This document shows positions 24,358-32,775 of a stretch of DNA of 64,000 bases, in pieces. Source of the DNA: Bacteroidetes oral taxon 274 str. F0058 (GTDB taxonomy: Bacteria > Bacteroidota > Bacteroidia > Bacteroidales > Paludibacteraceae); contig GG774889.1 in assembly GCA_000163695.1 (NCBI GenBank), forward strand, positions 1,199,941 to 1,263,940. The letters are read 5' to 3'. The notes beneath the pieces are model-generated. The model was not told where the DNA came from and did not search any database. It saw nothing but the letters and a program-made list of their open reading frames with translations. Positions within the stretch are counted from its first letter, which is position 1. Each line of letters starts with the position of its first letter. The position numbers and the translations under genes were made by a program.

Positions 24358-25125
24358 GTGTCTAAGAATAAGTTAAAGAAATTTGCCGAACTTGCTGCAA
24401 TGGAAAATGTTTTTGAATTTCCGTTGCAGCGTATACTTGCAGGAGACGATTTTCCGTTGCGAGGAGAGTGGGGTAAGAGCTTTTTCGGCAACTCTAATCC
24501 GATAGTGCTTGAGCTTGGTTGTGGTAGAGGTGAGTATACCGTAGGTCTTGCTCGTAACCATACCGACAAAAACTTTATAGGTATCGATATCAAAGGAGCT
24601 CGAATGTGGACAGGAGCAACCGAAGCACGCGACGGAAAATTAAAAAATGTCGCTTTTGTACGAACTGATATTCATAATATTAGTACTTTCTTCGGTAATG
24701 GTGAAGTTTCGGAAATTTGGCTTACTTTTCCCGACCCGCAGATGAAAAAGCAACGCAAGAGGCTTACATCTGCCACTTTTCTCGATAATTACCGTAAAGT
24801 GCTTACAGACAACGGACTGGTTCGTCTGAAAACCGATAGCAATTTCCTTTTTACATATACGAGCGAACTTTTGTCCGCAAACAAAATCCCTGTAAACGAA
24901 GCTATTACAGATGTTTATTCTACTACCGACAGCGAACGGCACGGTCTACTTGCCTCTATCAGAACGTATTACGAAAGTCAATGGTTGCAGCGAGGCATCA
25001 CTATAAAATATATCGAATTCCGATTGCCGCACGCAGCCGTTATCACCGAGATAGACGACAGCCACATACCTCACGACGAATACCGTAGCTACGGCAGGCA
25101 ACGCCGCTCGAAACTCGGTATATAG
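24358..25125 (+). CDS. trmB: tRNA (guanine-N7)-methyltransferase
   Basis: A 255-residue SAM-dependent enzyme that makes m7G46 in the tRNA variable loop. The Rossmann motif I is LELGCGRGEYT near residue 45, followed by IGIDIKGARMW, the catalytic RTDIHNI and the diagnostic WLTFPDPQMKKQRKRLT. The start codon is GTG at 24358, 6 bp after mtnN, giving MSKNKLKKFAEL as is usual for Bacteroidetes TrmB. Confidence 0.95.
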   Translation: MSKNKLKKFAELAAMENVFEFPLQRILAGDDFPLRGEWGKSFFGNSNPIVLELGCGRGEYTVGLARNHTDKNFIGIDIKGARMWTGATEARDGKLKNVAFVRTDIHNISTFFGNGEVSEIWLTFPDPQMKKQRKRLTSATFLDNYRKVLTDNGLVRLKTDSNFLFTYTSELLSANKIPVNEAITDVYSTTDSERHGLLASIRTYYESQWLQRGITIKYIEFRLPHAAVITEIDDSHIPHDEYRSYGRQRRSKLGI

Positions 25126-25161
25126 CGAAGATATTTTTTTCGTGATGAGCATTATTTTTAT

Positions 25162-25169
25162 TACCTTTG
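25162..25169 (+). promoter_or_regulatory. -7 promoter element of the rhodanese gene
   Basis: TACCTTTG lies 32 bp before the ATG at 25201. Confidence 0.6.
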
Positions 25170-25200
25170 CACGCATAAACAAATAAACACAATTCAATTT

Positions 25201-25584
25201 ATGTCGAAATCACTTTTTATTCTTATGCTATCTATATTAGGTTTTATCGGTTGCAACGCACAGAGGGGCTCTTCGATAGATTCCAAAGAGGCTTACGGTC
25301 TGATAAAGGCAGACAGCAATATAGCCATTCTCGATGTCCGTACAGCTAAGGAGTTTGCCGACGGGCACGTGGCGGGAGCTGTCAATATCGATGTCAATCA
25401 GACGGATTTTGCTCAAAAGATAGACGAGCTCGACCGTTCGAAGACATATATCGTCTATTGCCGTTTGGGACGCCGTAGCAGAAAGGCGGTCGGCATTATG
25501 GCTGCCAAAGGCTTCAAGAACCTGTACAATGTTTCGGACGGTTTCGTGGGTTGGAACAAAAACGGGCTGCCTTTCGAGAAGTAA
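25201..25584 (+). CDS. rhodanese-domain lipoprotein
   Basis: A 127-residue protein with an SPII signal (ILGFIGC-NAQ, lipid Cys near 18) and a single rhodanese domain. The active-site loop is CRLGRRSRKA, with the persulfide-carrying Cys in the CxxGxR pattern; upstream are ILDVRTAKEFADGHVAGAVNID and the C-terminal G-F-V-G-W-N-K. Rhodanese domains carry sulfane sulfur; an envelope-anchored form may handle periplasmic thiosulfate or cyanide, which is inference. It is followed by the 22-bp repeat array. Confidence 0.9.
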   Translation: MSKSLFILMLSILGFIGCNAQRGSSIDSKEAYGLIKADSNIAILDVRTAKEFADGHVAGAVNIDVNQTDFAQKIDELDRSKTYIVYCRLGRRSRKAVGIMAAKGFKNLYNVSDGFVGWNKNGLPFEK

Positions 25585-25598
25585 TAAGGCAATACAAA

Positions 25599-25840
25599 AT
25601 TGCTCGGGAGTAATCCAAGAATTGCTCAGGAGTAATCCGGAGATTGATAAGTACCTTTTGCGAGATTGCTATATAGGTTTCGAAAGAAAGGTATATAGGT
25701 TTCAGAAGAAAGGTATATAGGTTTCAGAAGAAAGGTATATTGGTTTCAGAAAAAAGGTATATAGGTTTCAGAAAAAAGGTATATAGGTTTCAGAAAAAAG
25801 GTATATAGGTTTCGAAAGATTGATAAGTGCCTTTCTAAAA
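25599..25840. repeat. in-phase array of eleven 22-bp units
   Basis: Eleven consecutive units of exactly 22 bp start at 25599. Units 1-2 (25599-25642) share ATTGCTC-GGAGTAATCC. Units 3 and 11 (25643-25664, 25819-25840) share ATTGATAAGT-CCTTT. Units 4-10 (25665-25818) share GTATATAGGTTTC with AGAAG, AGAAA or GAAAG ends. The order is A A B C7 B. The array ends 14 bp before the ATG of the next gene. 22 bp is about two helical turns and is not a multiple of three. Confidence 0.88.
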
Positions 25841-25853
25841 AACGATAAATGCT

Positions 25854-26267
25854 ATGTATACTAAACTTTGGCTGTCGATAATCGGGCTACACGCTCTGCA
25901 TCAGATAGAAGAGAGTATAAGTTTCTTCCGGTGGTATATCGAATGTTACGATAGAATACCCGATTGGTTGCATATACAGAGTGCCGATAACGCACGACTT
26001 GTGGTAGCTCACCCCGAATATTTCATCTTCGCTACCTTGTTGCAATTGCTGTTCGTGTCAGTTTTGGCTTTTGCCTTTCGCCGCAACGAGCGGGTAACGC
26101 GTTTGCTTATTTGGTGCTACCTTGCGGGGTTGTCGTTTTTCATCGTTTGGCATATCCTTATCTGCTATTTTGCCCATTCGTACGCCCCTATTATGGTTAC
26201 GTGCATAGGAGGGCTGTATCTGATACCTCTATTTGCATATAAGCTCTATAAATTGGGTAAACGGTAA
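25854..26267 (+). CDS. HXXEE-domain membrane protein
   Basis: A 137-residue integral membrane protein with about four hydrophobic helices. The first helix contains HALHQIEES, the defining HxxEE motif of a small bacterial membrane family, and a conserved H-x-x-P-E-Y follows (VAHPEYF). The conserved histidines and glutamates suggest a metal or acid-base site in the membrane, but no activity is known. Its ATG is only 14 bp from the 22-bp array, which therefore forms its 5' region. Confidence 0.8.
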   Translation: MYTKLWLSIIGLHALHQIEESISFFRWYIECYDRIPDWLHIQSADNARLVVAHPEYFIFATLLQLLFVSVLAFAFRRNERVTRLLIWCYLAGLSFFIVWHILICYFAHSYAPIMVTCIGGLYLIPLFAYKLYKLGKR

Positions 26268-26269
26268 CT

Positions 26270-26370
26270 TAGACGCCGCCTGCGTGAGGGATAGCAGCGG
26301 ATACGCAGCCGCCGGAGGCGGCAAGTAAGAGCGGATAGCCCGACCCGAAGCGAAAGCGAGGGGCACGCCC
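26270..26370. repeat. GC-rich intergenic element with hairpin
   Basis: About 100 bp of GC-rich sequence in an AT-leaning genome. It holds a perfect GCCGCC-GGA-GGCGGC hairpin (26308-26322), GAGGGATAGC (26286-26295) and GCGGATAGCCCGACCC (26331-26346). The GGATAGCCCGACC string recurs, to my memory, between genes in other Bacteroidetes. It may terminate the preceding gene or be a repetitive extragenic element. Confidence 0.5.
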
Positions 26371-26409
26371 AAATCATCGTCATTATCGCTCGGGTACGAC
26401 AATTTTTTG

Positions 26410-26417
26410 TACCTTTG
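26410..26417 (+). promoter_or_regulatory. -7 promoter element of metG
   Basis: TACCTTTG lies 33 bp before the ATG at 26450. Confidence 0.6.
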
Positions 26418-26449
26418 CACCTCATTATATTATAAAAAAGTAAGACAAT

Positions 26450-28504
26450 ATGAATTTCAAACGCACAAATATAACGACAGCATTGCCATACGCCAACGGA
26501 CCCGTACATATCGGGCATTTGGCAGGGGTCTACGTCCCCGCCGATATCTACGCACGTTATCTCCGCAACAAGGGAGAAGAAGTGGTTTTCATAGGCGGTA
26601 GCGACGAACACGGCGTGCCTATCACCATCAAAGCAAGGAAAGAGGGCGTTACGCCACAGGATATTGTAGACCGATACCACGAAATAATCAAACGCTCGTT
26701 CGAAGAGTTCGGTATATCGTTCGACGTATATTCGCGGACGACCTCGAAGACACACTACCGTGTGGCATCCTATTTTTTCAAGAAACTATACGACAAAGGC
26801 GAGTTTATCGAACAGACTTCCGAGCAATATTACGACGAAGAGGCGGGGCAGTTTTTGGCAGACCGTTATATCACGGGTAAATGCCCTCACTGCGGCAACG
26901 AGCGTGCATACGGCGACCAATGCGAGTCGTGCGGGACGTCGCTCAGTCCGACAGACTTGATAAATCCCCAATCGGCTATATCGGGCTCGAAACCCGTTAT
27001 GCGTCAGACACGCCATTGGTACTTGCCGCTCGATAAGCACGAGGCTTGGCTTCGCGATTATATACTTAATAATCACAAGGAATGGAAAACAAACGTTTAC
27101 GGTCAGTGTAAAAGTTGGCTCGACGTGGGCTTGCAGCCCCGTGCCGTCAGCCGCGACCTCGACTGGGGCGTACCCGTACCGCTCCCCGACGCCGAAGGCA
27201 AAGTGCTGTACGTATGGTTCGACGCTCCGATAGGCTATATCTCCAATACGATAGAATTGTGCAGTGAGAAGCCCGAGAAGTTCGGCAATTGGGAGCGTTG
27301 GTGGAAAGACCCCGAGACGCGTCTCGTCCATTTCATCGGTAAAGACAACATTGTTTTCCACTGCATAGTGTTCCCCGCTATGCTCAAAGCCGAAGGCTCG
27401 TATATACTGCCCGACAATGTACCTGCCAATGAGTTTCTCAACCTCGAGGGCGACAAGATAAGCACTTCACGCAACTGGGCTGTGTGGCTGCACGAATATC
27501 TCGTCGATATGCCCGACAAACAAGATGTGCTGCGTTATGTGCTTACAGCCAATGCACCCGAGACAAAAGACAACGACTTTACGTGGCGAGACTTCCAAGT
27601 CCGCAACAATAGCGAACTCGTGTCTATTTACGGCAATTTCATCAATCGGACATTGGTATTGACGGGTAAATATTTCGATGGCAAAGTACCGCCTCGCGGT
27701 ACACTCGAAGATATAGACAGCGACGTATTGGCACAAATAGCAGACAGTAAGGCGAAGATAGAGCAACTGCTCGACAACTTCCATTTCCGAGATGCTCTGC
27801 GTGAGGCGATGAATCTTGCCCGCACAGGCAATAAATACCTTGCAGACACAGAGCCTTGGAAGTTGGCAAAGACCGATATGAACCGTGTGGCAACGATACT
27901 GAATGTTGCCCTGCAACTCTCTGCAAATCTGAATATAGCATTCGAACCGTTTTTGCCCTTCTCTTCGGCAAAGCTTCGGCAAATGTTGCAGTTCGACTCG
28001 GTACGGTGGGCAGACTTCGGCAAGACCGAACTGCTACCCGCAGGACACGCATTGGGTAAGACCGAACTGCTATTCGAACAGATAGACGATGCCGCCATCG
28101 ACCAACAAATAAACAAACTACAGCAAACGAAGGCTACCAACGACGCCCAATCGCAGACAGTAAAGGCGGTCAAAGAGACAGTCGAATTCGACGACTTCCT
28201 CAAACTCGATATACGTGTAGGCACAGTCGTTGAGTGCAGTAAGGTGCCCAAAGCGGATAAACTCTTGCAATTCCGTATAGACGACGGTATGGGCGGACGC
28301 ACTATCGTGTCGGGGATTGCGGCACACTACCCCGAACCCGAGAAACTCGTCGGCACGCAAGTGTGTTTCGTTGCCAACTTTGCCGCTCGTAAGCTACGAG
28401 GTATCGACAGCGAAGGTATGATACTCTCTGCCGAGATGCCCGACGGTAGTTTGGTACTGGTGCAGCCCAATACTAAGATATCGGACGGCAGTACGATAGT
28501 TTAA
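26450..28504 (+). CDS. metG: methionyl-tRNA synthetase
   Basis: A 684-residue class I synthetase. It has the HIGH motif (His20-Ile-Gly-His23 in GPVHIGHLAG), a zinc knuckle CPHCGNERAYGDQCESCG near 145-162, a KMSKS-equivalent GDKISTSRNW, the helical anticodon domain and a C-terminal tRNA-binding domain of Trbp111/EMAP type (FDDFLKLDIRVGTVVE onward, about 574-684). Full length for the two-subunit bacterial form. It starts a likely metG-engB-coaD transcript, with gaps of 24 and 46 bp. Confidence 0.97.
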   Translation: MNFKRTNITTALPYANGPVHIGHLAGVYVPADIYARYLRNKGEEVVFIGGSDEHGVPITIKARKEGVTPQDIVDRYHEIIKRSFEEFGISFDVYSRTTSKTHYRVASYFFKKLYDKGEFIEQTSEQYYDEEAGQFLADRYITGKCPHCGNERAYGDQCESCGTSLSPTDLINPQSAISGSKPVMRQTRHWYLPLDKHEAWLRDYILNNHKEWKTNVYGQCKSWLDVGLQPRAVSRDLDWGVPVPLPDAEGKVLYVWFDAPIGYISNTIELCSEKPEKFGNWERWWKDPETRLVHFIGKDNIVFHCIVFPAMLKAEGSYILPDNVPANEFLNLEGDKISTSRNWAVWLHEYLVDMPDKQDVLRYVLTANAPETKDNDFTWRDFQVRNNSELVSIYGNFINRTLVLTGKYFDGKVPPRGTLEDIDSDVLAQIADSKAKIEQLLDNFHFRDALREAMNLARTGNKYLADTEPWKLAKTDMNRVATILNVALQLSANLNIAFEPFLPFSSAKLRQMLQFDSVRWADFGKTELLPAGHALGKTELLFEQIDDAAIDQQINKLQQTKATNDAQSQTVKAVKETVEFDDFLKLDIRVGTVVECSKVPKADKLLQFRIDDGMGGRTIVSGIAAHYPEPEKLVGTQVCFVANFAARKLRGIDSEGMILSAEMPDGSLVLVQPNTKISDGSTIV

Positions 28505-28528
28505 CCTCACACACCAACGGGTGGTACT

Positions 28529-29131
28529 ATGCAGATAAACGAAGCGGAATTTGTGATATCGAACAGCGATTTCAGGCGTTGCCCACAGGGCGATACGACC
28601 GAAGTAGCTTTCATCGGGCGTTCTAACGTGGGTAAATCGTCGCTCATCAACTACCTGACAGGCAAAAAGGATTTGGCTAAGACTTCGTCGAAACCCGGCA
28701 AGACACTCCTTATAAACCATTTCCTTATAAATAAGCGTTTCCACATAGTAGACCTACCCGGATACGGCTTCGCCAAGGTGAGCAAGACACACCGCGAGAA
28801 GTTGCGTAAGATTATCGAGGATTATATAATGTTTCGCCCACAGCTCGCCAACCTGTTCGTATTGCTCGACAGCCGCCTATCGCCGCAGGCTATCGACTTG
28901 GAGTTTATGGAGTGGCTCGGACTTGGCGGCGTACCTTTCTCGATAGTCTTCACCAAGACCGACAAGCAATCTCGCTCACGACTGATGCAGAATATCGAAA
29001 CCTACCGTACCAAGCTCTACGAAACTTGGGAGTCGCTGCCGCCGATATTTATGACCTCCAGCGAAAAACGCGAGGGACGAGAAGAGATATTGGATTATAT
29101 AGAGAAAATAGTCGAAGGGCAAATGCTCTGA
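28529..29131 (+). CDS. engB: ribosome-biogenesis GTP-binding protein EngB/YsxC
   Basis: A 200-residue P-loop GTPase needed for 50S subunit assembly. G motifs in order: GRSNVGKSSL (G1), KPGKTLLIN (G2 region), DLPGYGFAK (G3), TKTDK (G4) and SS.K (G5). Length fits the family of about 200 residues. It lies 24 bp after metG. Confidence 0.95.
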   Translation: MQINEAEFVISNSDFRRCPQGDTTEVAFIGRSNVGKSSLINYLTGKKDLAKTSSKPGKTLLINHFLINKRFHIVDLPGYGFAKVSKTHREKLRKIIEDYIMFRPQLANLFVLLDSRLSPQAIDLEFMEWLGLGGVPFSIVFTKTDKQSRSRLMQNIETYRTKLYETWESLPPIFMTSSEKREGREEILDYIEKIVEGQML

Positions 29132-29177
29132 GAGGCAACCGCCACACAAAAACCAAACACATAAAAAACACACAGCA

Positions 29178-29612
29178 ATGAAAGCACTTTTTGCAGGAAG
29201 TTTCGACCCATTTACCGTCGGACACAAAGACATTATCGATAGGGCTTTGCCGCTATTCGACGAGATAGTCGTAGGAGTGGGTTACAATATTTCGAAGCAA
29301 TACACATGCTCGGCTGAAGAGACTGCCGAGACTATCGTAAATATCTACGCTCACGAGCCGAAAGTAACGGTAAATGTATACAGCGGTCTGACAGTAGATT
29401 TTGCCAAAGAACTGTCGGCAGACTGTATTCTACGAGCCATTCGCAGTGTCAAAGATTTCGAGTATGAACGGGATTTGGCAGAGGTCAACCGCCGACTGTC
29501 GGGCATAGAGACAGTGTTTATGTTTTCGTCGCCCGAACTGTCGCACGTGTCGTCGTCGATGGTACGCGAGCTTGCAAGCTACGGCAAAGACATAAGCCGC
29601 TTTTTGCCGTAA
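29178..29612 (+). CDS. coaD: phosphopantetheine adenylyltransferase
   Basis: A 144-residue nucleotidyltransferase that makes dephospho-CoA from 4'-phosphopantetheine and ATP. Motifs are AGSFDPFTVGHKDII, with the TxGH nucleotide site, the phosphopantetheine-binding LRAIRSVKDFEYERDLA, and HVSSSMVREL in place of ISSTxVR. It is slightly shorter than the usual 155-165 residues, lacking only C-terminal sequence. It lies 46 bp after engB. Confidence 0.94.
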   Translation: MKALFAGSFDPFTVGHKDIIDRALPLFDEIVVGVGYNISKQYTCSAEETAETIVNIYAHEPKVTVNVYSGLTVDFAKELSADCILRAIRSVKDFEYERDLAEVNRRLSGIETVFMFSSPELSHVSSSMVRELASYGKDISRFLP

Positions 29613-29721
29613 GAGGGAGATTAATTATATTCAATCGTTTAAGCGTTTAATTGTTTAAATGAGGTTTTGGAGATTAGGTTCTGGAGCTAATTGTTTAAGC
29701 GTTAAATTTTCAATTGTTTAT

Positions 29722-29761
29722 AAATATAGGGACGAATAATCATCCGCCCCTATATTTTATA
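29722..29761. terminator. bidirectional terminator between coaD and the LRR gene
   Basis: AAATATAGGG (29722-29731) pairs with CCCTATATTT (29748-29757), with A/T runs on both sides, between two convergent genes. Confidence 0.7.
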
Positions 29762-29783
29762 CATTCTTACATTCCTAAATCCT

Positions 29784-31319
29784 TTATTTCTTCTCTTGTA
29801 GACTAACGTGTTCATCGACGGTAGCTTCTTCGGCTACTCCTGTGCTGTTGCAATTGTATTGCCCCTTAGTAGCGGGTATGTCGGTGTTGTCCTTATTATA
29901 GTACTGTACCCGCCAGTTCTTAGCTGTGGCATTGGCGGCATTGGTGGCATCAACGATATAGGCGTTTTTCGACTCATAGTCGTATATTGGCTTTATCAAT
30001 CCCATCTGGGTAGAATCATTTCTATTGGGAAGCTGACAGTAGATATCGTCGAGTGCCTGAGTAGTAAAAGCATTGTCGTAGCAATTTAACTTCTTCAACA
30101 AAGTATTGTTGCTTACGTCGAGGCTCGAAAACTGATTGGAGGAGCAATCGAAATTAATCAACTTCGTACACTTGCTCACATCGAGGGTAGTGAGTTTATT
30201 GCCGAAACAATTTAATTTAGTCAACAGCGTATTTTTCGTTATATCAAGGGTGGTAAGCATATTACCGTGACAATATAACTCCTTCAATAGCTTATTGCTG
30301 CTTACGTCGAGAGTAGTCAGTCTATCGCTAGCACAGAATAATCTCGTCAACTGAGTACACTTACTTACATCGAGTACAGTGAGATTATTGCCGTAGCAAT
30401 CTAACCGCTTCAACAACGTATTTTTCGTTACATCGAGAGCGGTGAGATTATTTTCGGAACAACTTAACTTTACCAACTGTGTATTATGGCTTATATCGAG
30501 TGCAGCGAGCTGATTTTCGGAACAATTTAACTCTACCAATAGCGTATTGTTGTTTACGTCAAGAGCAGTCAGTTTATTGTCGTAACAATCTAACTCCGTC
30601 AACTTTGCATTCTTCGTTACGTCGAGGATAGTGAGCCGGTTGTGGGAACAATCTAATTCGGTCAAATGTTCATTATTACTTATGTCGAGAGCAGTTAGCC
30701 AGTTGTGGGAACAACCTAACTCCGTTAACTGTTCATTATTACTTATGTCGAGAGTAGTTAGTTTATTACCTGAACAACTTAACTCCTTTAATTTCACATT
30801 ATTACTCACATCAAGGACGGTGAGACGATTGTAAGAGCAACTTAACTTTCTCAATAACATATTGTTACTTATGTCAAGAGCAGTTAGTTTATTATCGAAA
30901 CAACCTAACTCCTTCAATTGCTTATTATTACTCACATCGAGGGTAGCGAGCTGATTCTTGTAGCAATATAAAGTCTCCAACTGCGTATTATGGCTTACGT
31001 CGATGGCGGTAACTTTCTCTCCGTTGTCGTTGCAAGCGAAGCCACTTACATCACCGTAGACTTTCATCTCAGAGCTGTGGGCTGTAAAGGTAAAACTAAT
31101 GTCGTACCATTTGGTGCCGACCGTGATATTTCGTATATTGCTACCGCTCACTATCTTTACGGGCGTGCCCGGCGTATAAGCCTTAAAGTCAAGATTTATC
31201 GCCTCTCCATTTTTGACAGCAAGGGTGATGTAACGTTCCATATTTACTTTCTGTGCCGTCATAGTGGTACTCGCGAGAAGCCCTATCGTGAAGACCGCTA
31301 AAAAGAAAACTTTTCTCAT
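29784..31319 (-). CDS. 15-repeat LRR secreted protein without T9SS domain
   Basis: A 511-residue protein with a signal peptide (1-22, TMTAQ), an N-terminal beta domain to about residue 95 and fifteen near-perfect 21-residue LRRs at about 97-411 (LDVSNNxxLxxLxCxxNxLT). A 90-residue unique region follows (DDIYCQLPNRND and KNWRVQYYN). It ends in EEATVDEHVSLQEKK and stops where related proteins continue into a V-S-L-Y-P-N-P sorting domain, so the T9SS signal appears lost. The repeats are a 63-bp DNA repeat prone to copy-number change. Promoter TACATTTG is at 31412-31419, minus strand. Confidence 0.88.
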   Translation of the reverse strand: MRKVFFLAVFTIGLLASTTMTAQKVNMERYITLAVKNGEAINLDFKAYTPGTPVKIVSGSNIRNITVGTKWYDISFTFTAHSSEMKVYGDVSGFACNDNGEKVTAIDVSHNTQLETLYCYKNQLATLDVSNNKQLKELGCFDNKLTALDISNNMLLRKLSCSYNRLTVLDVSNNVKLKELSCSGNKLTTLDISNNEQLTELGCSHNWLTALDISNNEHLTELDCSHNRLTILDVTKNAKLTELDCYDNKLTALDVNNNTLLVELNCSENQLAALDISHNTQLVKLSCSENNLTALDVTKNTLLKRLDCYGNNLTVLDVSKCTQLTRLFCASDRLTTLDVSSNKLLKELYCHGNMLTTLDITKNTLLTKLNCFGNKLTTLDVSKCTKLINFDCSSNQFSSLDVSNNTLLKKLNCYDNAFTTQALDDIYCQLPNRNDSTQMGLIKPIYDYESKNAYIVDATNAANATAKNWRVQYYNKDNTDIPATKGQYNCNSTGVAEEATVDEHVSLQEKK

Positions 31320-31411
31320 AAGTAAAAAAATGTATCTTTTAAATAGGTGTATAATGTCATATACTTACCATACATAGTAATTTTACGAGGACAGAGGCAG
31401 TACTTTGGGGG

Positions 31412-31419
31412 CAAATGTA
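31412..31419 (-). promoter_or_regulatory. -7 promoter element of the 15-repeat LRR gene
   Basis: On the minus strand this reads TACATTTG, about 93 bp before the ATG at 31319. Confidence 0.45.
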
Positions 31420-31431
31420 GAAAAACCACAA

Positions 31432-31998
31432 TTATTTATTTATCATCTTATTGGATATGGCATAGATAGTCAGCCCTGCTACCGTGTGTATTTGTAACTT
31501 GGTCGAGATATTTCGGCGGTGGGTGGTGATAGTATGTACAGACAGATTCAGGTTATCGGCTATCTCTTTGTTGGTAAGCCCGTTAACTATTCTTACGAGT
31601 ACCTCTTGTTCACGTATTGTCAATGCTTCTTCGGGCGAACTGCTCTGATTGAGGTTTACCTGTTTGGATATCTTCGTTTTTATTGTTTCCGTAGTATCGA
31701 AAATGGATATCACCTCGTCGAATTCGCTCAAAATCTGCGAATAGTCCAGAGAGTGTTGTATGGCTATATTTTTGCACACACTCTGTTTTTTTATCTTTTT
31801 TATCTCTGCGAGTCGTAGTACCGACAGGTCTGTAAGGAGTATGTCGGGTTGATATTTCATAATCAATACCGGCAGATTGTTATAGTCTGCCACCTCGTAT
31901 ATATCGACATTCTTACCCCATATCTGTTTTATGACAGACTTGATGCCGACGGCAATAACCTCCGAAGGTTCGTATATTAATATCTTTATTTGCTTCAC
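31432..31998 (-). CDS. LuxR-type response regulator with an atypical receiver domain
   Basis: A 188-residue regulator. The N-terminal half has a receiver-like pattern (ILIYEPSEVIAVGI, then PDILLTDLSVL with a candidate phospho-Asp), but the acidic pocket is EP rather than DD and the conserved Lys is not obvious, so phosphorylation is doubtful. The C-terminal HTH (LTIREQEVLVRIVNGLTNKEIADNLNLS, THRRNI) is a standard LuxR/NarL domain. The start is GTG at 31998, overlapping by 4 bp the stop of the hemerythrin-like gene, so the pair is translationally coupled. Control of a nitrosative or oxidative response is inferred. Confidence 0.85.
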   Translation of the reverse strand: MKQIKILIYEPSEVIAVGIKSVIKQIWGKNVDIYEVADYNNLPVLIMKYQPDILLTDLSVLRLAEIKKIKKQSVCKNIAIQHSLDYSQILSEFDEVISIFDTTETIKTKISKQVNLNQSSSPEEALTIREQEVLVRIVNGLTNKEIADNLNLSVHTITTHRRNISTKLQIHTVAGLTIYAISNKMINK

Positions 31999-32690
31999 TT
32001 TACTTTCACTTTATTTTCGAGTTTCTGAACAATTGGTACCAGCAACTTATCCTCTACCGATATGTGCGAAAACAGGTCTTCTTCACACACAAATATATCG
32101 AAAAGTACACTGTGTATTTCGTTTGTACTCTTTGCAGGATAATACTTTATGATAATATTCTTGAATTCCGTCAGGCGTTCTTCTACGTGATTGTGCTGAC
32201 GGGCAAAAACATCAATACTGTAAGATTCTTCTTTACGGTTGTCTATCAATGACTCGATATACGGAAAAACCATCATATTCTCGTATTCCATATGTTTTTT
32301 CACCTCAGCCACATATTCGTCGAAGTAATATATGATAGCCTTTGCAAGTTCGTTTGAAATTTCGTCTTTGTCTTGATTGACAATATTATACAGGTTCTCG
32401 CGTATATTTGGCAAGCGATAATTCAAAAAATAGTCGTGCGAAGATTTTAAATACGACACCACCTCCTGTACAGAAATATCTTGATTATCTATGATATGTC
32501 TGTAATTGGCAGCTTCGAGCAGTATCTCCACTATTACCAAGAATGTAGCAACATCGATATCATTCTCGCTACAAACCTCTTCTATTGTTTTGTCGCCAAA
32601 TCCGAGCGGAATACCGAAACGGCTCATCACAAACAACATTTTATAGTGACTTGTGATAAGTCCGCTCATTTTATCTGTTGGTTTATACAT
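31995..32690 (-). CDS. hemerythrin-domain protein (iron-sulfur repair/NO-response type)
   Basis: A 231-residue cytosolic protein. The helical domain from about 80 on carries diiron ligands in the hemerythrin order: SSHDYFLNYRLP, KKHMEYENMMVFP (HxxxE), RQHNHVEERL and LFSHISVEDKLLVP (HxxxE/D). The N-terminal part (MYKPTDKMSGLI, IPLGFGDKTIEEVC) resembles a small domain found before hemerythrin in RIC/ScdA-like proteins. It probably binds O2 or NO, or donates iron. The frame extends to 32936, but a TAACTTTG promoter at 32729-32736 lies inside that extension, so 32690 is chosen. Confidence 0.82.
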   Translation of the reverse strand: MYKPTDKMSGLITSHYKMLFVMSRFGIPLGFGDKTIEEVCSENDIDVATFLVIVEILLEAANYRHIIDNQDISVQEVVSYLKSSHDYFLNYRLPNIRENLYNIVNQDKDEISNELAKAIIYYFDEYVAEVKKHMEYENMMVFPYIESLIDNRKEESYSIDVFARQHNHVEERLTEFKNIIIKYYPAKSTNEIHSVLFDIFVCEEDLFSHISVEDKLLVPIVQKLENKVKVK

Positions 32691-32728
32691 TGTTACAAAA
32701 GTTATACTGAATAATAAAATAGATTTGA

Positions 32729-32736
32729 CAAAGTTA
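32729..32736 (-). promoter_or_regulatory. -7 promoter element of the hemerythrin-regulator pair
   Basis: On the minus strand this reads TAACTTTG, 39 bp before the ATG at 32690. It is divergent from the Nif3 promoter at 32751. Confidence 0.55.
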
Positions 32737-32750
32737 ATAGTTTTTTTTGT

Positions 32751-32758
32751 TACTTTTG
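32751..32758 (+). promoter_or_regulatory. -7 promoter element of the Nif3-like gene
   Basis: TACTTTTG lies 18 bp before the ATG at 32776. Confidence 0.55.
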
Positions 32759-32775
32759 TAGGAAAAAAAGATTTT

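Noticed and set aside
25599..25840. CRISPR array
   Set aside because: The 22-bp units are contiguous, with no unique spacers, and no cas genes are nearby.
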